DNA of 64,000 nucleotides from Sediminibacterium sp. (lineage in GTDB: Bacteria > Bacteroidota > Bacteroidia > Chitinophagales > Chitinophagaceae), in contig JAEUVE010000008.1 in the NCBI GenBank assembly GCA_016786865.1, positions 1 through 64,000 of the forward strand. The letters run 5' to 3'. The position numbers and the translations under genes are program-made. Shown here one piece after another: positions 27,849 to 36,424 of this stretch. Position 1 is the first letter of the stretch; the number at the start of each line of letters is the position of its first letter. The notes beneath the pieces are model-generated. The model had not been told where the DNA came from. It saw nothing but the letters and a program-made list of their open reading frames with translations, and searched no databases.

Positions 27849-29984
27849 TTAGTGCAGGTTTTTAACTTCTTTTTCCGGAGCCTTTTTCAGGTCTGTACCA
27901 AGGCGTTGTAAGTATGCAATCAATGCAATGATTTCTTTCTTACTGTCTGCTTTAATCTTGCTGGCTTTCAACTCTGTAGCAATCTCATCTGCCTGAATCT
28001 GCAAATCCTGGTTGGCTTTTTCGGCATATCCTTCTTCATAAGGAACCCCCAGCGTTTGCATGGCTTTAATTTTTGCTGCAGTAGTAGATATATCCAGATC
28101 ATTCTCAATCAGCCATGGATAAGCAGGCATGATACTACCCTGAGAAATTTCATCAGGAGCATACATGTGTCTGTAATGCCAGCTGTTGGGATACTTGTTA
28201 CCCACGCGAGCCAGATCCGGACCGGTACGCTTACTACCCCACTGGAACGGATGATCGTATACGAATTCACCGGATTTGGAATAGTCTCCGTAACGGGCTA
28301 CCTCATCGCGGAACGGACGAACCATCTGGGAGTGACAGGTATAACATCCTTCACGGATATAAATGTCTCTTCCTTGTAATTCGAGCGGAGTATATGGCTT
28401 AACGGTACTGATGGTAGGTACGTTTTCTTTCACCAGGAAAGTAGGGATCAGCTCGATGGCGCCACCTACAGATACTACAATCAGACTCATCACCAGCATT
28501 TGTACAGGTCTGCGTTCGATCAATGAATGCCAGAACACTTTTCCTTTAGGCAGCGGAATAGACTGAAGTGCAGGGGCCTCATGCTCTTCTGTAGCTACAA
28601 AAGAACCGCTCTTAATGGTTTTCACCAGGTTCACCACCATCAGAATAACACCACCCAGATAGATGGTACCACCCAAACCTCTTAAAATGTACATTGGGAT
28701 GATACGGGTAACGGTTTCCAGGAACTGGTATTTTAACTGACCTTCCGGAGTAAACTCTTTCCACATCAGTGCCTGAGAAAATGCAGCCCAGTACATTGGG
28801 ATTGCGTACAGCAGGATACCGATGGTTCCGATCAGGAAGTGTGTATTGGCCCATTTAACAGAATACAATTTGGTATTGAACAGTCTTGGTACCAGCCAGT
28901 ACAACATACCAAATGTTAAGAAGCCATTCCAACCCAAGGCGCCTACGTGAACGTGTGCCACGATCCAGTCGGTATAGTGTGCAATGGCGTTCACATTTTT
29001 CAATGATAGCATTGGTCCTTCGAACGTGCTCATACCATAGCAGGTCAGTGCTACTACAAACATTTTCAGGATAGGATCTTCTTTCACTTTATCCCATGCT
29101 CCACGCAGGGTGAAGATACCGTTCAGCATACCACCCCAGCTTGGGAGGATCAGCATAATACTGAATACCACACCCAGCGACTGAGCCCAGTCTGGCAAAG
29201 CAGTATATAAAAGATGGTGAGGGCCGGCCCAGATATAAATAAAGATCAGCGCCCAGAAGTGAATGATACTCCAGCGATAAGAGTAAACGGGTCTGTTGGC
29301 AGCCTTAGGTACAAAATAATACATCAGTCCCAGGTAAGGTGTGGTGAGGAAGAATGCCACCGCATTGTGTCCGTACCACCATTGTACCAGGGCATCCTGT
29401 ACGCCGGCATACCAGCTGTAACTATGGGTAAGAGAAGTTGGCAGTGCAAATGAGTTTACGATGTGCAGCAGTGCAACAGTAACCCAGGTGCCAATCAGGA
29501 ACCAGATGGCAACATACAAATGTCTTTCTCTTCTGGTTAAGATGGTACCAAACATATTTACACCAAATACTACCCAGATCAGGGTAATGGCGATATCAAT
29601 CGGCCAGATCAGTTCTGCATACTCCTTACCTTCTGTTAACCCCAGTGGAAGGGTGATAGCAGCAAATACAATGATCAGTTGCCATCCCCAGAAATGGATC
29701 TTGCCCAGGAGCGGGCTCCACATGCTGGTCTTCAGCAATCTCGGCAACATATAATAGGCACCGGTATAAATACCATTACCTACAAATGCAAATATCACCG
29801 CATTGGTGTGTAAGGGACGCAAACGTCCGAATGTGGTAAACGGAATACCTAAATTAAGTGCGGGAAAGGCGAGCTGGAAAGCCACAATTACTCCCACCAG
29901 CATTCCCACAATTGCCCAAACTATTGTTGCATAAGCAAAGTTCCGGACGAGCCTGTTGTCGTAGGTGAATTTTTCTAGTTGCAT
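27849..29984 (-). CDS. ccoNO: cbb3 cytochrome c oxidase fused subunits I and II (CcoNO)
   Basis: A 711-residue fusion of the catalytic and mono-heme subunits, typical of Bacteroidota. Residues 1-460 form the heme-copper subunit: His59 (low-spin heme), His206 in WWYGHNAVAFF, His256-His257 in GPHH (CuB), and His344/His346 in HVHVG. A linker and one helix (about 493-512) lead to the CcoO cytochrome c domain with CYTCH (547-551). The enzyme reduces oxygen with high affinity and pumps protons, for respiration at low oxygen. It starts 2 nt after ccoS. Confidence 0.97.
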   Translation of the reverse strand: MQLEKFTYDNRLVRNFAYATIVWAIVGMLVGVIVAFQLAFPALNLGIPFTTFGRLRPLHTNAVIFAFVGNGIYTGAYYMLPRLLKTSMWSPLLGKIHFWGWQLIIVFAAITLPLGLTEGKEYAELIWPIDIAITLIWVVFGVNMFGTILTRRERHLYVAIWFLIGTWVTVALLHIVNSFALPTSLTHSYSWYAGVQDALVQWWYGHNAVAFFLTTPYLGLMYYFVPKAANRPVYSYRWSIIHFWALIFIYIWAGPHHLLYTALPDWAQSLGVVFSIMLILPSWGGMLNGIFTLRGAWDKVKEDPILKMFVVALTCYGMSTFEGPMLSLKNVNAIAHYTDWIVAHVHVGALGWNGFLTFGMLYWLVPRLFNTKLYSVKWANTHFLIGTIGILLYAIPMYWAAFSQALMWKEFTPEGQLKYQFLETVTRIIPMYILRGLGGTIYLGGVILMVVNLVKTIKSGSFVATEEHEAPALQSIPLPKGKVFWHSLIERRPVQMLVMSLIVVSVGGAIELIPTFLVKENVPTISTVKPYTPLELQGRDIYIREGCYTCHSQMVRPFRDEVARYGDYSKSGEFVYDHPFQWGSKRTGPDLARVGNKYPNSWHYRHMYAPDEISQGSIMPAYPWLIENDLDISTTAAKIKAMQTLGVPYEEGYAEKANQDLQIQADEIATELKASKIKADSKKEIIALIAYLQRLGTDLKKAPEKEVKNLH

Positions 29985-29986
29985 AT

Positions 29987-30151
29987 TTATTGGTTCTTAT
30001 TGATTGGTTCTTGATTATTGTCGAATAATATTTTGTTGGCAGGTGAAAAACTGTCATCAAACTGCCCCGATTGGGCACTCCATATGAATGCTGTCAAAAA
30101 ACCAACAGCCACAATCAGGCTAACAGCAAGAAGCAGTACGATTACGATCAC
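29987..30151 (-). CDS. ccoS: cbb3 oxidase assembly protein CcoS
   Basis: A 54-residue protein starting with GTG. One transmembrane helix (about 2-22) is followed by WSAQSGQFDD, the CcoS signature, and a short polar tail. CcoS is needed for heme and copper insertion into CcoN. The GTG overlaps the stop codon of the upstream DUF2892 gene (shared GTGA), so translation is probably coupled. It is easily missed because it is short and lacks an ATG. Confidence 0.85.
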   Translation of the reverse strand: MIVIVLLLAVSLIVAVGFLTAFIWSAQSGQFDDSFSPANKILFDNNQEPINKNQ

Positions 30152-30405
30152 TTTCTATGTTTTTTATGGTGATTGGAATGTTGTTGCGGTGGTGCATGAT
30201 GATGCTTTTGAGGGCAGGTTGAAATACCAAACGGCAGGTAAAGCGGGCAAAAGCTGATCACACTGGTCAGGATAAAGATTCCTGCCAGCACCAGCAACAC
30301 AATTGCAATTGTGCCCTCAATGGCTCCCGTAAAGTATAAGACCCCTACCAGCAGTGCCAGCAGAACCCTGATGGCCTTGTCGAGTGATCCTACATTTTTT
30401 TTCAT
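30148..30405 (-). CDS. DUF2892 membrane protein with histidine-rich tail
   Basis: An 85-residue protein. Residues 1-60 are a DUF2892 (YgaP-type) unit with two transmembrane helices and the CPLYLPFGISTCP segment. The C-terminal 20 residues are His-rich, with nine histidines among Pro, Gln and Lys, which looks like a metal-binding tail. DUF2892 is not a regular part of cbb3 operons, yet here it sits between the copper ATPase ccoI and ccoS and overlaps ccoS by 4 nt. A copper-handling role is inferred from the tail and neighbours only. Confidence 0.8.
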   Translation of the reverse strand: MKKNVGSLDKAIRVLLALLVGVLYFTGAIEGTIAIVLLVLAGIFILTSVISFCPLYLPFGISTCPQKHHHAPPQQHSNHHKKHRK

Positions 30406-30430
30406 ATGTGTCGGTTTTGGTTTGGTTGTT

Positions 30431-32854
30431 TTAGGGTGTTACAGGCCTATTTACATGTTTAAAGCAACGCTTTTCGATGAGGTACGATCCGGTAAGTGTG
30501 GTCAGTACAATACTCAGTGTACTGAGGGGCATCAGGATCGCAGCTACCAGCGGCGACATTTGCGCGGTTACCGAAAAATAAATGCCAAAAACATTATAAA
30601 TCAGGGATATAATAAACGTCAGGGTAATCAGATTCTTAGACTGTTTTGCTGCCTGAATGTATTGCAGCAGGAAGGGTAGTTTCTCTGCCAGTAAAATGGC
30701 ATCACTTGCCGGGGAAAACTGAACCGTATTATCTACTACGGCAAGACCAATATTACTCTTACTCAATGCACCCGCATCGTTCAATCCGTCTCCCACCATC
30801 ATCACAGTCTTGTTGCTATTCCGGAGTGAGGCAATGTATTCGAGCTTGTTTTCCGGAGACTGGTTGAAGTGATACTGCACTTTTCTGTTGAACTGTGCAT
30901 TCAGATAATGCTCCGAACGATTGTTATCGCCGCTCAGAACAGATACATCGCAGGGAATCCGGTTGATCATTTCGTCCACATGCTCGCGCAACAGATTGGC
31001 TACTTCAAATTTACCCAGGATCTGATCATCTACCGAAATCCATACTTCAGAGCCGGTTTTAACCGCGTCCTGCTTTCCAACAAACTCCGCAGAACCCAGT
31101 TTATAATGTGTATCATTTTCCCATGCTTCAATACCACCTCCGGGAACCTCCTTAATATTAACAAGTGTTTTTCCTTTTACAGAAAAATGCTGGGCAATAC
31201 TCTTGCTGAGCGGATGCAGCGACTGCGCAAACATCGCAGCAAATACCAGTTCATCTTCAGCAAGAATGGATTTTCCTTCGTATTTAACCGTAGATATATT
31301 GGGATAAGTAAGCGTGCCTGTTTTATCAAAAACAATGTGGTCAACAAAAGGAATGGTTTGCATCACATTTCCATTCTTGAGATACAGACCATACCTGCTG
31401 AAAATGTTCAGCAGAAAACCCTGCGTAAACGTAGTGGTCAGGAGCAAAGCACAGGGACAGGCCACAATCAATACAGCCGTCATGGCGTCCCAGGCATTGG
31501 CCGGATTCACATTCATCCAGTAGGCAAAAGAGCTAAATGCAATCAGCAATACTCCGGCTGCAAAATAATTGCTGATGATGCCGGTGAATGTGTACCCGTT
31601 TTTCTCTTCTTTCCGGAACGCTTCATTGTTCCACAAACGGGTAAAATTGCTTTGAGAGAAGGGCTTTACCACCAACAGATCTATGATTCCATTGGTCTGC
31701 TTGCCACCTGCATAAACAATTTCTCCTATTTTAACTGTTGTGGTTTCATTTTCACCGGTTACAAAACTGTAATCGATCTCGGCTTTTCCCTGAACCAGGA
31801 TACCATCTACAGGAATCACTTCATTGTTCCGGATACGGATACAATCATCTACACTTACTTCTGTTACCGGCAAATAAGATTCATCCTTGTTTTCACCAAT
31901 CCTGCAAACGGCAATCGGGAAATAGGACTTGTAATCGCGATTGAATTTTAAATTGGCAAATGTTTTGGTTTGGAAGGCTCTTCCCAGCAACATAAAGAAA
32001 ATGATACCGGTCATGCTATCGAGGTAGCCGGCACCCGTTCCAGTTCCAATTTCGTAGAGGCTTCTTAAAAAAGCAACAATCAGTGCAAGAGAAATAGGCG
32101 CATCAATATTGAGCATTTTCTGCTTGAATCCATACCAGGAATTCACAAAAAATTCTGTTCCGCTATAAAAAAGGACCGGCAGGGAAAGCAGGAGATTTAA
32201 CATCCTGAACATCCTGGGATCCAACCCATCTCTGGAAAGTGTTTCCAAACCCAGGTATTCCGGAAAACTCAGCATCATAATGTTGGCAAAACAAAATCCG
32301 GCAATACCAATTTTAATCAGTGCCTTACGGGAAAGCATGCGGTGTTCCTTAACAGCATCCGCTGTGCTGTCGAGGGTAATATGTGGCTCATACCCTACAG
32401 AGGCAAGCAACTCTGCCAGTTCCCTGACAGACAAGCGGAACTGATCAAAATGAATGGTTACTTCTTTAGCAGGAAAATTAACAGACGAAAAATAAACAGC
32501 CGGATTCAGCTTATGCAGGTTTTCCAGCAGCCATAAGCAGGAACTGCAATGGATCTGCGGAAGAAAAAATTTAAGGGCTGTCTGTTGCTGATTCGCAAAC
32601 GTGATGAATTGAGCGGCAATAGCCGGATTATCCAAAAAGGCAAATTTATTGGAGTCTCTGTTGGAGTCTACCTTTACCCCTGCCACTTCATTGAAACTGT
32701 AATAATCACAGAGTTCGCTCTTATTGAGGATCTGGTACACAGTTTTACAACCCGTACAGCAGAAACTTTTGTCATCAAACAAAATGATGGCATCACTGCT
32801 GCAGGTATCCCCGCAATGAAAACACGCCTGTTTATTTACCACTGTTTTGTGCAT
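30431..32854 (-). CDS. ccoI: Copper-transporting P1B-type ATPase CcoI
   Basis: An 807-residue heavy-metal ATPase of the CcoI/CopA2 type, which exports copper for insertion into cbb3 oxidase. An N-terminal Cys-rich domain (CFHCGDTC, CCTGCK) is followed by an HMA-like domain with CSSC, eight predicted transmembrane helices with the CPC metal motif (ACPCALLL), the phosphorylation site DKTGTLTYPN, and the hinge MVGDGLNDAGAL. It begins 22 nt after the hemerythrin-like gene at the head of the operon. Confidence 0.94.
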   Translation of the reverse strand: MHKTVVNKQACFHCGDTCSSDAIILFDDKSFCCTGCKTVYQILNKSELCDYYSFNEVAGVKVDSNRDSNKFAFLDNPAIAAQFITFANQQQTALKFFLPQIHCSSCLWLLENLHKLNPAVYFSSVNFPAKEVTIHFDQFRLSVRELAELLASVGYEPHITLDSTADAVKEHRMLSRKALIKIGIAGFCFANIMMLSFPEYLGLETLSRDGLDPRMFRMLNLLLSLPVLFYSGTEFFVNSWYGFKQKMLNIDAPISLALIVAFLRSLYEIGTGTGAGYLDSMTGIIFFMLLGRAFQTKTFANLKFNRDYKSYFPIAVCRIGENKDESYLPVTEVSVDDCIRIRNNEVIPVDGILVQGKAEIDYSFVTGENETTTVKIGEIVYAGGKQTNGIIDLLVVKPFSQSNFTRLWNNEAFRKEEKNGYTFTGIISNYFAAGVLLIAFSSFAYWMNVNPANAWDAMTAVLIVACPCALLLTTTFTQGFLLNIFSRYGLYLKNGNVMQTIPFVDHIVFDKTGTLTYPNISTVKYEGKSILAEDELVFAAMFAQSLHPLSKSIAQHFSVKGKTLVNIKEVPGGGIEAWENDTHYKLGSAEFVGKQDAVKTGSEVWISVDDQILGKFEVANLLREHVDEMINRIPCDVSVLSGDNNRSEHYLNAQFNRKVQYHFNQSPENKLEYIASLRNSNKTVMMVGDGLNDAGALSKSNIGLAVVDNTVQFSPASDAILLAEKLPFLLQYIQAAKQSKNLITLTFIISLIYNVFGIYFSVTAQMSPLVAAILMPLSTLSIVLTTLTGSYLIEKRCFKHVNRPVTP

Positions 32855-32876
32855 ACAGAACTTCCGATGATTCCTA

Positions 32877-33428
32877 TTAATTACTTTTTCCCTGAGTCTT
32901 TCCGTTATATGTTTCCCCCTGCTTGTTGTACTGCCGCTCTATTTCGCTGTAATTGCGCCGAAAACAACCACACGTATTAATTCGATCATCAATCATCTGG
33001 TACCAAAGCTGCTTCTCGAGCATAAACTCATTTACAAAAGCCTTGACCAGAATTTCCTGCTCTGTAGTATTCCACATCGGTTTCTCCAGCATATTCATCA
33101 GCCTTTTAACATGGTGCATAATTTTATGCTCCTTACTTTTTGTCAGCTGCAGTAAATCAACCAGATTCGGAAGGGTTTCATTTTCCTTTTTGGTAAGAAA
33201 TACTTTTAATACGGAAGGGAAAACCAGTTTTTTCTCATAAGTTATTAAAGAACTGAATTCATTTTTTAAGTCACCAATCAAATCGATCATCACCAGTTTG
33301 TCCGGTGCATTACTACTTTCCTGATAAACGCAATACAACGCATATTTAATCTTCGACATCAGCCCTGGATACACTTCAGACAGCAGATGTTCGATGATTC
33401 TTTTTGTTTGATCGGCATGTTTACACAT
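32877..33428 (-). CDS. Degenerate hemerythrin/RIC-fold protein at the head of the cbb3 operon
   Basis: A 183-residue, mostly helical, soluble protein that I do not recognise firmly. Its layout resembles the hemerythrin-like domain of RIC/ScdA iron-centre repair proteins: LVMIDLIGDLKNEF then YEKKLVFPSV (about 46-73), SKEHKIMHHVKRLMNML (98-114), and FVNEFMLEKQLWYQMI (131-146). Glu65, Glu100/His101 and Glu138 fall on ligand positions, but several of the usual histidines are hydrophobic. A CGC motif (153-155) precedes a basic tail. It is the first gene downstream of the palindrome-rich promoter. Diiron or nitric-oxide/oxygen sensing is conjecture. Confidence 0.6.
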   Translation of the reverse strand: MCKHADQTKRIIEHLLSEVYPGLMSKIKYALYCVYQESSNAPDKLVMIDLIGDLKNEFSSLITYEKKLVFPSVLKVFLTKKENETLPNLVDLLQLTKSKEHKIMHHVKRLMNMLEKPMWNTTEQEILVKAFVNEFMLEKQLWYQMIDDRINTCGCFRRNYSEIERQYNKQGETYNGKTQGKSN

Positions 33429-33431
33429 GTA

Positions 33432-33464
33432 GTAGTAATTTACTACACAAAAGTCAAATATTTG
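33432..33464. promoter_or_regulatory. Two short palindromes in the cbb3 operon promoter
   Basis: GTAGTAA-T-TTACTAC (33432-33446) is a perfect 15-nt inverted repeat starting 4 nt upstream of the first ATG. CAAATATTTG (33455-33464) is a second, 10-bp palindrome. No consensus TAnnTTTG is present on the minus strand, which suits a promoter that needs an activator. Confidence 0.45.
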
Positions 33465-33495
33465 CTTTTTGTAAACTATGAGTTCAACTAACCTT

Positions 33496-33517
33496 AAACA
33501 TGATTTTTGTCATGTTT
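33496..33517. promoter_or_regulatory. Crp/Fnr-type operator upstream of the cbb3 operon
   Basis: An 8-bp inverted repeat, AAACATGA and TCATGTTT, is separated by 6 nt. The inner TGA-N6-TCA matches the half-site spacing of CRP (TGTGA-N6-TCACA) and FNR (TTGAT-N4-ATCAA). It is centred about 79 nt upstream of the first ATG of the operon and lies just past the stop of a Crp/Fnr gene. It could also be read as a plus-strand hairpin with a T run, but no rightward gene needs one. Confidence 0.55.
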
Positions 33518-33534
33518 TTTTTATCGGAAAAAAA

Positions 33535-34248
33535 CTAGTCCTCGATATTGGCTGTTTGAATCAACAAAGGCAGGTTGGTAATTTTGATTTTTTTACCGGA
33601 GAGCGCAATGATTTTGTCCTGATTGAACTCGGACAAAAGCCGGATACAGCTTTCAGTTGATGTTCCAACATAATCGGCAATTTCCTCGCGGGTAAGGTTT
33701 ACCTGGATGGTCTGATGGTCTTCTTCAAGACCATAAGTGGCCTTCAGGAACAGCAAGGCTTCGGCCATTCTTTCGCGAACATTCTTTTGAGAGAGAGAAA
33801 CAATATGATCTTCCGCAGTTTTAAGGTCCTGGCTGATTTTTTTAACCACCTCAAACATCAGTTTGGGGGTCGATTCCATTACCTTGAAAAAATAGTCTTT
33901 ATCAATAACACAAATAGAAGCATCTTCCAGCGTAACAGCCGACGAAGCATATCGCTCATTCGAAATAAGTGCTCTGTACCCTACGATGTCACCCGATTTA
34001 GCCAACCGCAGAATCTGCTCCTTACCGTCGTACCCGGTGGTCGTAATCTTCACTTTTCCGCTGTTCACACAAAAAAGACCAGTTGGCAAGCCATTTTCCG
34101 CAAAAACATACTGTCCTTTCTTGTATATATTACAAGATTTATGCATGTTCATTTCGGCCAACTGATCCCCCTGGAGCACATTAAAAACAGAATGCATTCT
34201 TACAGAACAATGATGGCATCCGGTTTCAAATGGTATTGGCTTTTTCAT
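33535..34248 (-). CDS. Crp/Fnr family transcriptional regulator
   Basis: A 237-residue regulator. A cyclic-nucleotide-binding-like beta roll (about 25-135) with YKKGQYVFAENGLP and LFCVNSGKVKI is followed by the dimer helix and an HTH (VNLTREEIADYVGTSTESCI, about 183-202). Cysteines at 11 and 14 (CHHC) and at 39 and 60 could hold an iron-sulfur cluster as in FNR, though the spacing differs. In the recognition helix Glu and Arg are kept (ExxIR), but FNR's serine is isoleucine, so the site should differ from TTGAT. It lies directly upstream of, and co-directional with, the cbb3 operon. Confidence 0.88.
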   Translation of the reverse strand: MKKPIPFETGCHHCSVRMHSVFNVLQGDQLAEMNMHKSCNIYKKGQYVFAENGLPTGLFCVNSGKVKITTTGYDGKEQILRLAKSGDIVGYRALISNERYASSAVTLEDASICVIDKDYFFKVMESTPKLMFEVVKKISQDLKTAEDHIVSLSQKNVRERMAEALLFLKATYGLEEDHQTIQVNLTREEIADYVGTSTESCIRLLSEFNQDKIIALSGKKIKITNLPLLIQTANIED

Positions 34249-34266
34249 CTAAGGGAATTTTGTTTG

Positions 34267-34274
34267 CAAATCTA
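34267..34274 (-). promoter_or_regulatory. -7 promoter element for the Crp/Fnr gene
   Basis: TAGATTTG on the minus strand, 18 nt upstream of the ATG, matches TAnnTTTG. It lies in the 34-nt gap after the S9 peptidase gene, so the regulator may be transcribed independently of the glycogen cluster. No -33 element is visible. Confidence 0.4.
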
Positions 34275-34282
34275 GTAAAAAA

Positions 34283-36400
34283 CTACTTTTTAAGTACCTT
34301 ATTAAAATAATTAGCCACTTCCTGGTAAACTTCCACACAATTGCTGTGGCGCATCCAATGGTGGGTGTCGTCTACAATCATTTTTGTTTCCATCGGAACC
34401 CCTTTTTGCTCCAGTCTGCGGATCAGGTCTACGCTCTGATTGAACTGCACATTCCGATCGTCGTCTCCGTGAATGATCAGAACCGGTGAGGTCCAGCTGG
34501 CAATGGAAGAAATTGGAGAAGACTGCCATGCAGTTTTCATCGCTTTTTCGTAATCAGGGGCTTTTTCATATCGCTCTGCACTCCCATTTTGGGAAAGACG
34601 GATGGTCCAGTCGTGAACTCCGTGAATATCCACACCCGCAGCAAACAATTTAGAATCCCGGGCGAGTGCCAGGGCAGTCAGATACCCGCCGTAAGATCCC
34701 CCATAAATACCAATTCTGGAGGGATCCACATAAGGCTGGGCTTTCAGCCACTCTCCGGCAGCCTTGATATCAAGGTATTCAGCAGCTCCGGCAGCCCCTC
34801 CGGAGGCGGGTTTATGAAATTCAAATCCATAACCAATTCCCAAACGGTAATTCACTACCAGTACGTTAAATCCGAGACTGGTAAGGTATTGATTGGAAGC
34901 GTAGGCATTGGAATAATAATCGGAATAGTTCCAACCGAGCAACATCTGACGCGGTGGCCCCCCATGCACATATACAATGGTGGGCTTTTTTCCCGTACCT
35001 GCTGCAAGAAAAAGATCGGCATGAACTGTTACCCCGTCTGCGGCTTTAAAGATCACCTGCTGGGGTGTTACAAAACGGTTTTGTGGCAAAGCTGCCGAAA
35101 TAAACTTTTCTCCGATCAACCGGAACCCGCCCGCTGCACCCTTCTGTGCATCCAGGATGGCGGGAACCGGCGGCCTTTGTGGAGTGGCGCTCAGGAAGGC
35201 CAGCTGACGGCCATCACCCGAAAATACCGGCGTCCATTCCAGGCCGGTTCCGGGGGTAAGCACTTCAACACCGGAATGTTCCACATGCACCCGGGCAACA
35301 TGTCTGCGTTCAATGTCTTTGCTGTCCGGCCCGGTATTGGCGCTGAATGCCAGCCATTTTTTATCTGCACTGATCTGTACATGTTCCACCATAAATTTTC
35401 CGGGCGTAAGCAACAAGGGCTTTCCTCCCGTAGCTGCAATAGAATATAAATGAGGCCAGCCATCTTCGTACGAGAGGTATACAATGCGATTGCCGGCAGC
35501 CCAGTGCAGGTTGGTGGTACCATGTGTGGTAGGGAAGGAACCTCTGAGTGTAACGGGCGCCTTCCATATGCGGGTAATTTTATTGGTAGCCAGTTCCGCA
35601 GTCCAGATGCTCCAAGGGCTGTGCTTTCTGGCCAGCATGGAATCCGGGGCCCCTCCGGCACCTGGTGTTCTTACAAATACAATTGAAGTTCCATCCGGAG
35701 ACCACCTGGGCGACTGGTCCTTATTAAAGGAAGGGGCCACCCATCTGAGCGGTTTATTCTGATCCGTATAAATACCAATGATGGCATGATCCTGCCGGTT
35801 GGCAACAAAAACCAGCTGATCCCCGGAAGGAGACCATTCGAGAGAATGAACCGAACCCCTGGTCGTAAACAGGTTTCTGGCCGGTTCTGATCCGTTGATG
35901 GGAACAGTCCAAACCTGTCCAGATTTAATGAATGCGACCTGTTTGGAGTCGGGAGCAACGGCAGGATAATCCCCTTCGGCCAGTTCATGCACAATGCCTC
36001 CTGCAAAAGGTACACTGATCAGCCGGACTTTAGGAGATACAGGATCCGAAACCGGATTCACCGGAACACCTGTTTCCCAGTTTCCGCTGTGTTCTCCACC
36101 TCGCACAAAAACAACCCAGTTCCCATCGTCCGAAATGGTCAGACTGGTAATTTCCTGACCATCGTCTTTCAGGTAATTCGTAATCATTCTGGGCCGGTAC
36201 TCGGGCGCTTCAGCCACATATACATTCCTCCGACCTGCTTCGTCCATGGCCCAGGCAATTTTACCTCCGTGTACCGAACTGCTGAGTTCGGTTGGAAACG
36301 CGTATTCTTTAAAGGAAGCATAGCCCTTATCCTGGGCATTCAGCATAAAAGAGAGCAGAAGGCATTGGAATGCCCACAGCAGGTGCAGTCGTTTTTTCAT
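34283..36400 (-). CDS. S9 family prolyl oligopeptidase-like peptidase
   Basis: A 705-residue exported serine peptidase. Signal peptide about 1-22 (ends LNAQ), a beta-propeller of WD40/TolB-like blades (about 30-420) and an alpha/beta-hydrolase domain (about 445-705). Predicted triad: Ser569 in GGSYGG, an Asp in HGDDDRNV (about 646-648), and His680/681 in DDTHHW. It probably cleaves short peptides in the periplasm, in the manner of dipeptidyl-peptidase IV or acylaminoacyl-peptidase relatives. It is the last gene of the glycogen/maltodextrin cluster, 24 nt after the amylase, an unexpected partner. Confidence 0.9.
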   Translation of the reverse strand: MKKRLHLLWAFQCLLLSFMLNAQDKGYASFKEYAFPTELSSSVHGGKIAWAMDEAGRRNVYVAEAPEYRPRMITNYLKDDGQEITSLTISDDGNWVVFVRGGEHSGNWETGVPVNPVSDPVSPKVRLISVPFAGGIVHELAEGDYPAVAPDSKQVAFIKSGQVWTVPINGSEPARNLFTTRGSVHSLEWSPSGDQLVFVANRQDHAIIGIYTDQNKPLRWVAPSFNKDQSPRWSPDGTSIVFVRTPGAGGAPDSMLARKHSPWSIWTAELATNKITRIWKAPVTLRGSFPTTHGTTNLHWAAGNRIVYLSYEDGWPHLYSIAATGGKPLLLTPGKFMVEHVQISADKKWLAFSANTGPDSKDIERRHVARVHVEHSGVEVLTPGTGLEWTPVFSGDGRQLAFLSATPQRPPVPAILDAQKGAAGGFRLIGEKFISAALPQNRFVTPQQVIFKAADGVTVHADLFLAAGTGKKPTIVYVHGGPPRQMLLGWNYSDYYSNAYASNQYLTSLGFNVLVVNYRLGIGYGFEFHKPASGGAAGAAEYLDIKAAGEWLKAQPYVDPSRIGIYGGSYGGYLTALALARDSKLFAAGVDIHGVHDWTIRLSQNGSAERYEKAPDYEKAMKTAWQSSPISSIASWTSPVLIIHGDDDRNVQFNQSVDLIRRLEQKGVPMETKMIVDDTHHWMRHSNCVEVYQEVANYFNKVLKK

Positions 36401-36424
36401 GCTACAATTTAACAGTTCTCTAAC

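Noticed and set aside
33496..33525. Hairpin plus T run as a rightward terminator
   Set aside because: Both neighbouring genes run leftward, so no rightward message needs to end here. The TGA-N6-TCA spacing fits an operator better.
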